From NCBI GenBank assembly GCA_973895155.1, contig OZ316895.1, positions 7,564,001-7,628,000 of the forward strand: a stretch of 64,000 nucleotides of DNA, read 5' to 3'. Below, piece by piece: positions 55,281 through 64,000 of this stretch (positions are counted from its first letter, which is position 1; each line of letters begins with the position of its first letter). Source of the DNA: Marsupella aquatica (taxonomy: Eukaryota; Marchantiophyta). The notes beneath the pieces are model-generated. The model worked only from the letters and a program-made list of their open reading frames with translations, was not told the DNA's origin and ran no database searches. The position numbers were made by a program, and so were the translations under genes.

Positions 55281-56373
55281 ATGTACAATGTGGGCTCCCG
55301 GTAGAACAAAGTCTCAACTTGGTTCATCAAGTCTATATTCCATTGAAGTGATCCCAACATATCCGTTCATTCCACATGCCTGGATAGTTAAAAATCTGAT
55401 TAGATTCAAAATGGCAAGTTTGCAAATTAGTATCCCTAAAGTATCTTGCATTATAATATATAATGAAATCAGTTTTACAAGAAAATACAAAGACAAAAAT
55501 ATACCAGTTTGGTTAACATCAACAAACACGTTAGGTGGGATTTCAGGTTTGTTTTTCCTCTTTGAAATGAGGATGTGCGATTTTAAATGTTTGTCTTCCC
55601 CACTGATGGATTGTAAGGCTATCATGAACCATTTATGGTTGGTGCCATCCTTTGTCATTATCATTCTTTGGATGCCTCGAGTAGCAATGATGGACTTTGG
55701 CTCAGTCTCGTAGTACCGTGGAACCTGGTCCATGTTGATAATGTTTTTGGGCTTGATCTTGTACATGAGTGTCAGTTAGTTCTTGGTACTCTTGAATGGA
55801 AGCCCAACACAAATCAACAGCATTCTCTAGTAGCTTTCAATCAGTCGTGTGTCTCCTTCACACCAGATTGTGTTTGCTTCTTGAACCTGTCCAACCAACC
55901 TATTGACGCTTGAAATGCCAACAGCTCCTGACTCTCTATGTTGGTGACCATCCTTTGTGCAATCTTCAAAGCCATCTTGGAGATTATAGATCCTTCACCC
56001 TCAGTCCCTTCTCATTTCTTGCCAAGATCCAACTGTGAAGCTCCTCCTCCATTTAAGGCATCAATGGCCTCCGTCCACCCCTCCGTCCACCCCTCCGTCC
56101 ACCCCTCCTTTGATGGCGTGATTTATGGGTGAAGATCTTGTCATGCTTAAGAGAGGCTTGCAATTTTGCCCTCTTCTTATACCATCCTCTCAAAGCAAAC
56201 CATGGCACTCCAAATTTTTTGGCAAGCGACACAAAGCCATGCCCTTTGATCTCTGGGTCATATTCTCGGATCACGTCCAACTTGAACTTGAGAGAGTAAG
56301 TTTGTCGCTTTTCATTTGATGTCCCACGGGGATGTCTTGGCATGACTTTTGAGTTTCTATGAAGAAAACACAC
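55280..56373 (-). pseudogene. pogo/Tigger-like transposase (CENP-B HTH plus DDE_1)
   Basis: Reading down the minus strand: an N-terminal helix-turn-helix (YSLKFKLDVIREYD, VSLAKKFGVPWFALRGWYKK) at 56300-56150; a second CENP-B-type HTH piece (QELLAFQASIGWLDRFKKQT) near 55950-55870; then the DDE_1 start NMDQVPRYYETEPKSIIATR with catalytic Asp, followed by KWFMIALQSISGEDKHLK near 55735-55500. The rest of the catalytic domain is scrambled by stops. The family moves DNA with TA target duplications, and the CENP-B centromere protein derives from it. The terminal inverted repeats were not found. A 12-bp tandem repeat near 56067-56107 (GTCCACCCCTCC) gives an odd Gly-Arg run after the first HTH. Confidence 0.8.
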
Positions 56374-57385
56374 TAGAGCACAGTTGTAAAATTGGAGGGT
56401 GATTGTGCCATACTATCCAATTTCATGGTACATAGATTGGCCCAAAAAATAATTCAATCTCAAAAGAGGGCTGCAAAGTGACAAACCAGGGATGAAGAAG
56501 CTTGAATGTCAACGAACCTTGGTAGCAATGTCCTATTTCTTGGTGGAGAATTCAAGTCAGTCTACCAAAAGAAAAACACGGTCACATAGATTGGGAATTT
56601 TAGTAGGAATCAAAAAGAGTTAAATGTGTAAGTAGAGAAACTCCGTAGACCTCTCATTGGGCATTGTGGTTGGTCCATCGATGCACTTGGTGACACTTAA
56701 TATGAAGGCCGGTTTTTCATAATGTGTACAAGTTATCCCAATTTGACTTCAAAGCGATAAGCTACATTCCATTGAGAAGGATCTTTGCGAGGTGGTCGAC
56801 TCTCTATTGAGGGTGCAAGACCAAATGAGACATCGAATACTGTACACCAAGTTTTACTATTGGGCAAATGTGGTTGGTCCCTCTACTAATTGGTAGTTTG
56901 CCTTGGACATTGATGCAACTTGCTGAAGTGCATCGAGCAATGGAGAAAACATAATCAAATCAAGCAAGAGAGTTGAAGTACGTAAAATGCATAAGCATTA
57001 GGAGGCCAATTGAACATTGACCAAGTTTACTCCTTTGCTTCATAGTGTTGTGATCGGCAATTAGAGGCATTAGTCTCAATGGAGTTCAATGGTTGGACGT
57101 TTGAATATAAACATGAATGTCAATCCTTCACTCACCTCTCTTGTTCAAGCTCTATGGTTTGCCTCCTATCCATAGCCAGAGCCTTCTTACTTCTCGATGT
57201 TTGTTAAGGCAGTCTCCAATTTTTGTGACGGAGCAAGAATGTAGGTCCATTTTGTCTCTTAAATTTGAACTTTGTCTCTTTTGGAAAATTGCCGTGTTCT
57301 ATTGAAAATTGATCACAACATCCCCCTTTAAAAGTGGTGGGAGCTTTGCCTTGTTGTTTCATTTTTTGCTGCTTGTTTGTTATGG
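56374..57385. other. intergenic
   Basis: Nothing recognised beyond the flank of the pogo-like element. Confidence 0.35.
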
Positions 57386-57545
57386 CCATGGCAAAGAATG
57401 TTGAGATTGAGCTTTTGACTGACATTGAATCTTTAACAGACATTGAGACAGTGGCAAAGAATGCAGAGACTGAGGCTTTGAATGAACTCATTGACTCTTT
57501 AGCAGACAATGAGCCTTTGGCAAACACTGAGGCAAAGACTTGTTA
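57386..57545 (+). repeat. short degenerate repeat encoding Glu/Thr-rich peptide
   Basis: Repeats of about 24 nt with GACATTGAG / GACAATGAG cores give DIESLTDIETVAKNAETEA in a 70-codon plus frame whose N-terminus (CCFIFCCLFVMAMA) is hydrophobic. No full gene can be built, so it is listed as a repeat only. Confidence 0.4.
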
Positions 57546-57679
57546 GCGGTGAAGCTTGAGATCAACGTCGAGGCTGAGATGGATGCACTAGTTTGTTCAT
57601 TTGAGAAGATAACAGCCCCTTTTGAGGGCTCATATGCACTACTGATTCCAGAAAAATTTAGCCCTTGTTGATTCAATAT

Positions 57680-59094
57680 ATTGAAGAAAAGATTTATCTA
57701 ATGCAGAGGTTCTATTTGTTATTGGATCAGTTCAATCACAACACATATGGTTGCCAAGAACTAGCACATTGTTTTGACCAATTACAATTGGGAGAATGTG
57801 AATTGGTTTCACTCAAGTAGGAAGATCAAGTTTGTGAGTTTTGATTGGCTGAGTGCATGTCTTTATGCTGGGAAAATAGTATCGATAGGATTTTGATTTG
57901 CTTTTGGATCAACTCACCAACTGAAGTTCTCTCTGCCAGCAAATAAAGCTAGTCAGGTGTATCAATGTGTTTCTACCGAAAGAAAAGACTATGACAAATT
58001 TGGACAATCAATTTGCAGAAGGCATTTAGAAATGTCTGATTATCGTTGATTTCTGGTGCCTTATTACAAGAATGTAATTTGTTGTGCATTTGCACATGGT
58101 CCAAGTAAAGCTTTGTTGATCGTCTTCTATTTTCCGCTGTCCTTATTCATCCCGCTATCCTTATTCATTCTACTGTGCCCTCACTCTAGAGATCCAATCT
58201 GCTGACATCGATGTCACGGTAGTCATGCTTGATGTCGGGGTAGTCGTGCTTGATGGTCAGAAATGAGGGTCTCCATAAGAAGTAATCAAACACAACATCA
58301 GGTCCCCAAACATAGTGTTGTGTTAATGTGGTGTTGTGTTTGAGTTGAAACATCTTTTTAGTCAGGAGACACAATTTTGACAACTTTCGAACACAGTGCC
58401 ATGGCGCTGTGTTCGGTGGAAGACGGTAGCCCCATGTGTATCCTCATAGGGCAGTCCGGGGGGCAGTCTCAATGGTTGAAAAAACCCACCCTAAATCCCT
58501 CAATATACCTTACCCTAAACCCCACAACTTACAAAGCCATACCAAAAGGTGTAGCCATGTGTACCTATTAGAAGATGCCATGTGTACCACTAAGATGATG
58601 TCGCATGACAAGGATGATTATGTACCCCTTCCCAAAAACAAACGGGAGCAAAATATCCAATGCTCTTCCTTAATCAGAAAGTTACATTCGTATATAATTG
58701 CAAGCAAATTCTAAAAATTCTCACAAAAAGCGATTGAGTTTTCGTCACATTGTGACAAACAAAGCAAGATTGAAGGACAATCAATTAAGCATTCAAAAGC
58801 AAAAAGAGGATAGTTCATGAGCGCACTATATGTGAGTTTCAAGAATGTAAGTAAATGTCGCACCTTAGTCAATAAATTGACATGACAGATTTCCACATAA
58901 ACTACTTTTGCCACTAATACTGCATTTGAGAATTCCTAAAAAATTAAAACGCAAAAATGGATTGGGGCATTGTCTTCAAGCACTACGGTTGAGGGGGTTT
59001 TGCCTCAGGAAAGACAACTTTTGGAAAGTGGTAGCGCTACTAGGGCATCTCAAACCTCTTTGTTTTGGCTCTGGTCAAGGTCAAGTAGGTTTTC
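57680..59094. other. intergenic
   Basis: No gene supported. A short doubled phrase (GTAGTC-TGCTTGATG) lies at 58220-58255, and a telomere-like ACCCTAAA occurs singly near 58487 and 58512. Confidence 0.35.
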
Positions 59095-59935
59095 CTGGAA
59101 CTAAAGTGGCAAACTCTTGCATAGGAAATTCACTACTTGTGGCCAATATCCAAAATGACATTTCCAAGCCTCTAATTATTTTGCACCCCTTCAGATTTAC
59201 CGGAACTAGAGTTGCAACCTCACAAATGAGTCTTTCACTACTTGTGGCCAATATCCAAAAGTGATACTTTCATACCAATATATGAAGCTGCTATATGATG
59301 ACTCCACTTTTCAGATTTATCTTATTTAGATTTTGTGCCCAGTATAGCAATTTTAATGTGCCTTAACAAGGTGATCATTTGCATTAATTTGATCTTGGAT
59401 TTACTTTTGGATCTGCAGTTAACTTAGAGTATTTTGAATGTATTTGGCTCCTCTCATAAATGTTTAATTTTTCATTTTCAATCACTCATTAGTGAATTCT
59501 CTTTTTCTCATGAGAGTGAGAATTTGAATTTCAACAATGTGCAGATTTGGTGTACTAAGTTCCGTTTTGTGATTTCCTTTACAAAATTTATGTTTTTAAT
59601 CGAATTGATTATCATTATCTAGAAGCAAGTGAACATCTTTCCCGTGTGTGAAAAGTGTATCTTTGTACTTTCTTGGTCCTAATTTGTTTTTATTTGCATG
59701 TGGACATAATACTTAGTTTTTTGTGTTATGTCATTCACTTTTAATTAGTAAATATTAAATTTTTGACATATATTTGACATATATTTACTTTTTTTATTAT
59801 AAGATAACATATCACTAGAAAACCAACAAAAAAAAACAATGTTCTTGGATGAAACTATATGGCCAATATACCAAAATGATACTTTGAGACCAAGAATTAT
59901 TTTGCAGCCCTTCAGATTTTAGAAGCCCTACTGTA
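59095..59935. repeat. short dispersed repeat, three partial copies
   Basis: The phrase TTGTGGCCAATATCCAAAA recurs at about 59132 and 59233, with ATATGGCCAATATACCAAAA near 59858. Copies are linked with AATTATTTTGCA-CCCTTCAGATTT at about 59175 and 59895 and with GGAACTA(A/G)AGT. The first two copies are about 101 bp apart in direct orientation. No coding role is seen. Confidence 0.7.
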
Positions 59936-60034
59936 TGAAAGGGTAGAGTATGAGGAGTATCAATGGCGATAATTGTCACAATGTCACTGAACCTTACCCT
60001 TAATCATTGCTCCCTCGCCCTTAGTCAATGCTCC

Positions 60035-60100
60035 CTCGCCTGCATGAAGCCGGAATCGCTAGTAATCGCCGGTCAGCCATAAGGCGTTCCCGGGCCTTGT
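60035..60100 (+). pseudogene. plastid 16S rRNA fragment (nuclear plastid DNA)
   Basis: CTCGCCTGCATGAAGCCGG, AATCGCTAGTAATCGCCGGT, CAGCCATA and GTTCCCGGGCCTTGT match the 3' part of plastid/cyanobacterial 16S rRNA. About 13 bases normally between CAGCCATA and GTTCCCGG are missing. CGCCGGTCAGCCATA fits plastid rather than mitochondrial small-subunit rRNA. At only about 66 bp it is a non-functional transferred fragment. Confidence 0.85.
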
Positions 60101-61844
60101 CCTCAGTGGAGCTGCTGTCCTAATAATACGTGTTTGGACGGTTGCCCGGTTGACGCATCGATCCGTCCATCACTCCATCTGAAACCATAATAATACACAA
60201 TCATGCACCGACCCAAGAGAAGAACATACGAGGATGACCTCTTGTCATCGACTGGCCTGACCTCGACTGAAGTGACCACTTTCATTGGCGCTTAAAGTGT
60301 GCAAGAAAATAGCTTTGTCAGACAGAGTGGACAACACCACGGACACTGAAAGACATTGGAAGAACATGATCCCTCTCGACGATGTTGTTAATGCTCACCG
60401 TATCCAAATTTCAGATTTGACTTTGACAGCTTCACGGCATTCCTGTTCGGGATCTGTGCAACAGGCATCAGAAAAGACTGAAAATGAAATGTTCCGGTGT
60501 AACTAATGCTATTAATCAAGTCGACTATTATTGGAGAGCTGCTGTAGCTGGGTCGCTGGGAAGCTTCGATGGATGACTCACGGAAACTACAACTTGGTAC
60601 AGCAGTAGACGGACCTGTAATGGATGGCATACGGGTAGTACTACCTGAGACTTAGACTACTCTAAAGGTGTTGGTATACTACAACCTAGCTTGTGGTTGA
60701 TGGCAAATCACTGATCGAGATTCCGGAATTTGGCTCCAACCTGTGCTGGATGACTTAGATTAAATATGCAACTGTGCTGTGTACAAACTGTGGACGCCAT
60801 AACTGATACTTGGATCGATGAAATAGTGAGTTCGGTAGTTTGCAAAACTGCCCCGTGAGGTGATTGTATAATAAGATTCCACAGCCTGCTGTACACGAGT
60901 TGTGATGAATGAATGACATAATAAACTGAGACTACCGTGGTCGGCGCACACCAACTGTGACGAGATACACTTACTAGTAGTAGTACCGTAAAATTGGCGT
61001 TGTAATGACACTGCCAGATCTCTTAATGAATGGGCAGATTCAGTTTAGTATAATGGAAGAGAGGAGAACGGTGCCTTTGCATACTAAACACGACGTGATT
61101 ACTCAGCTTCAATGCCTTCACAGACTCACAGTCGCAGCTTGCAAAACGTGTGTGACTGAGAGGCCAGACAGCCGATGTATTGATGAGAGGGACAAGTATG
61201 ACCGGTACAAAGGATCCCGAGACTGCGGGCTGGGAGCGGAGTAAGGGGAGAGACGGGAGCCGTCAGTATTGGAAAATTTTATAATAATAAAAAACATACA
61301 GTATGTGAAAGGACGTCCTCCGCTGCGAGAGACTGTAGCTGCCATGCATGAGCGAGAACCGAGCCACTGCGAAGCGAAAGCTAGAGTACGTCACCGATTA
61401 GCAAGCAAGCCTCCAACGCCGGGCTCCAACGACCTCCAGAGTCCAGCGAACCACATGTCCGTTGAACAGTAGGGCAAAGCTGAGCAGTTTTTCTGTTGCG
61501 GAAGAGAGAGGTTGAATTGGGTTGGGTTGCAGCGGATCAGCTCAGCTTTTCTCCTGACGATGTGAATTGATGATGATTCCTATCGTCCCTTCTCTGTATC
61601 GATCGCCACCTTCCAACGGTGATACGTTGGAGAAAGCCGTCATTAGGGGACAACAAATAGTGCAACGGTAAAGCTACTTCATTCTTTCTCTTCCCACCCA
61701 ACCATTCCATTCCACCACGGCCACCGGGAAAAGGAATTTGTGGAGGGGGGCGGGGCCTAGCTGAGCTTGTGCTGAGCTAAGCTGAGCTGGGTTGTGCTGT
61801 TCGGAAACGAGACACGACGGGAGGAGCGAGGGAGGACAAGCGGA
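60101..61844. other. intergenic, upstream of GDSL gene
   Basis: No gene supported. The last 350 bases are GC-richer and probably contain the promoter and 5' UTR of the lipase gene. A run of AGCTGAGC/AGCTAAGC variants sits at about 61759-61790. No clear TATA box was assigned. Confidence 0.4.
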
Positions 61845-64000
61845 ATGGGGCGATTGAGGAGCAGCGACTGCCCCTCTTCTCGGCAAGTGAAATCACTGGG
61901 ATCTATCGTTGTAATCGCTTTTTTACAGCTGCTGCTCTTGACTAGTCCGCTCGTGAATGGCTCCTGCTTTCCTAGCATTTACAATTTCGGGGACTCCACT
62001 TCGGACACTGGCAACTTAGCTGCCACATTCCCTGGATTCACGCAAGGCGAGCATCCTCCGTATGGCGAGACTTACTTTGGGCACCCCGTCGGCCGCTACG
62101 GTGATGGTCGGCTCCTCATTGACTTCATCGGTACATACTATCTCCATACTTGCCACATTAGTTTTGATTTTGTGGTGTGGTGATTGAATCAATTTTCCAG
62201 CCTGTTTGTAAAGAATGTTCCCAGTCAGTTCTGGACCACCTAGACCACTATGCTCGATGCATAGACACCTTTTGTCAAGTTGTACGTTGGGGCAGAGATG
62301 GTTGAGCTGAATCGTCTCAACTCAAAACCAAGCTCTGTCATTTCATGTGCTCACCTGTTCCTTGTAGTAGACATTGAGGTATCAGCACCCAGTTATCCCT
62401 TCGCTATTACAGTTCTCCAACTATGTCTCCTGTTTTTAAATTAATCCTTCAGCTGGAATGGCTGGGACAGACTATCGATAGAATTGAAAACAAGGGGAGA
62501 TGAAGTGGCACATAGCACGAGGCGAGATAAATCAGTAGGAAGGACTATTCAATGGATGGTTGATAGCAATCTAACTATTTATTGAAACGTGCATGAATGC
62601 AAACCCAGAAGATGATCTATCTGCATGTCGTACCTTGACCCCCTAGTTGTCCGTTTTAGCTCCAAGGATATTCAATGCTTCCGCCTCGTGCATGTTGATT
62701 AATGTTAGCGCACTCAGGTTAGTTCGATCAGCTGCATTGGAGCTGCCGACGGGCATGGCCTTCCCTCGTTTTTCCTTCGCGTTGTATCTAGAAAAAGGAT
62801 ACCATTTGATGAACATATCCATAACTTGGGCATGAATGTCTCGGCACAGAGATGTCCATTTTCCTTGTTATTGACATTGTGATGTTTGATGGTTTATTTG
62901 ACAGCCACCGGTCTCGGGCTACCGTTTCTGGACCCGTACCAGCAGACGGTGAATTCCAATTATACACAAGGTTCGGATTTCGCTTGCGCTGGGTCGACCG
63001 TTCTCCCCGTCACGTATCTCAGCCCCTTTTACCTCGATATCCAGTTGCGCCAATTTGGGGCGTTTAAGTACAACGTTCAGAACGTATACAACCCTCAGAA
63101 CGGGACTGCGGATGTCGGTAAGCAAGCAAGAACGCGATATATGCCCCTTTTCTCGTTTTGACTGAACGTTAATTTCATGCGTGTGGAGTGTTGCTCAATC
63201 AAATTCAGGATTAGCTTGTTCATTCCATGACTGATCAGCTTTTAATTTTTTTTCCCTCTCACATGTCTGGAGACAATGCGCAATCAATTACAAAATCAGT
63301 GTTCTTCAGGGGAAATCTCGAAACTTACACGAGATATCGAAGTAAATAGAGAGAGTCGCTTGTTTTAGGTAGAGCCTGCTCGGTGGTTTGATTTTAGTCG
63401 TGGAATAGTGGTCGTGAAGCAACCTTTCAATTCCGGTTTGCGTTGTCATCGAGTTCGAAATGTGCATGCTTGAGAGCCTTTCACTAATGAATGCGGGTTG
63501 TAGGTCTGGAGAGTCGGCTCCCGAACCCCAGTACATTCTCGAAGGCGCTCTACACGATCGCACTTGGAGGTAACGACTTCACATATGGGTACACCCAGGG
63601 CAAATCGATTGAGCAAGTGAAACTCTATCTGCCTCAGGTCATCGGAAATCTTACTGCTGCCGTCCAGGTCAGTGCAAGGGGTGCCTATCCCAATTTCGTT
63701 CATCCTCAGGAAATGACTTCGTTAACAGTGATCTCCTTAATATGCAAAGGAGCACCAATAGAAGCTACCTAGGCGAAATGGAAACTGAAAGAGAGACAGG
63801 GAGAGGAAGGAATGTTCCTTGATTTGTCCTCTTTGGACCAGCTCCCCAAACTTGCGGTCACTGGACCTTTGAACCATTGCATGCTTGAGTCTCGAGAGAT
63901 AGAACAAGTTTACTCTATACACATAACGTATACTAACTGAGATGTTTGTATTATCAGAGGCTGTACACCTATGGTGCACGCAACTTCATCGTCTGGGATA
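61845..64000 (+). CDS. GDSL-type esterase/lipase, 5' part (runs off window)
   Basis: Exons 61845-62130, 62905-63117, 63504-63667 and 63958 to beyond 64000, all GT/AG and in phase. The product starts with a basic leader and hydrophobic core (IVVIAFLQLLLLTSPLVNG) typical of a signal peptide, so it is likely secreted or vacuolar. SGNH block I is IYNFGDSTSDTGN with the nucleophile Ser; block III is IALGGNDF with the Asn. Other family signs are GRYGDGRLLIDFI, ATGLGLPFLDPY and YTYGARNFIVWD. The catalytic Asp/His block lies beyond the edge. Members hydrolyse acyl esters such as lipids, cutin precursors or acetylated glycans; the substrate cannot be told. The frame is open 17 codons further up with an ATG at 61794, but 61845 gives a better signal peptide. 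Confidence 0.93.

Overview
This is nuclear DNA from a land plant or close relative. The genes have many short exons with canonical GT/AG introns. The repeats are plant-type Ty3/gypsy, PIF/Harbinger, Mutator-like and pogo-like elements, and there is a small piece of plastid 16S rRNA. A Kir-type potassium-channel gene, a family I do not know from flowering plants, makes a bryophyte, lycophyte or other non-flowering lineage more likely; that is inference and I cannot name the species.

Layout. 1-4500: a minus-strand gene for a Kir-like (inward-rectifier fold) channel with a long disordered N-terminal extension and a non-canonical selectivity filter. 4500-11600: intergenic, with a (CT)n tract and a cluster of diverged repeats. 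11595-16022: a complete ten-exon plus-strand gene for the accessory subunit of queuine tRNA-ribosyltransferase (QTRT2). 16000-20900: intergenic. 20960-23600: a decayed PIF/Harbinger transposase. 25533-38768: a young Ty3/gypsy LTR retrotransposon with nearly identical LTRs. Its coding region is broken by a nonsense codon, frameshifts, a deletion of the reverse-transcriptase catalytic motif, and a nested 4.66-kb element (28065-32723) on the opposite strand. 38800-41400: tandem and segmental repeats. 41400-46700: remnants of a Mutator-like element. 48100-49000: a 200-bp direct repeat. 51330-53820: a second, degenerate gypsy fragment whose LTR and coding part face opposite ways. 55300-56370: a pogo-like transposase pseudogene. 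60035-60100: plastid 16S fragment. 61845-64000: the first four exons of a secreted GDSL esterase/lipase, running off the right edge.

Only three genes look like ordinary host genes (Kir-like channel, QTRT2, GDSL lipase). They share no pathway. Most of the window is layered transposon debris. The item most worth following is the nested element at 28065-32723: it is flanked by a 5-bp duplication, has TG...CA ends but no visible LTRs, and carries two long same-strand, same-frame ORFs that I cannot assign to a known transposon class. The Kir-like channel is second. All exon boundaries were set by eye from reading frame, splice consensus and remembered family patterns; no search or alignment program was run.
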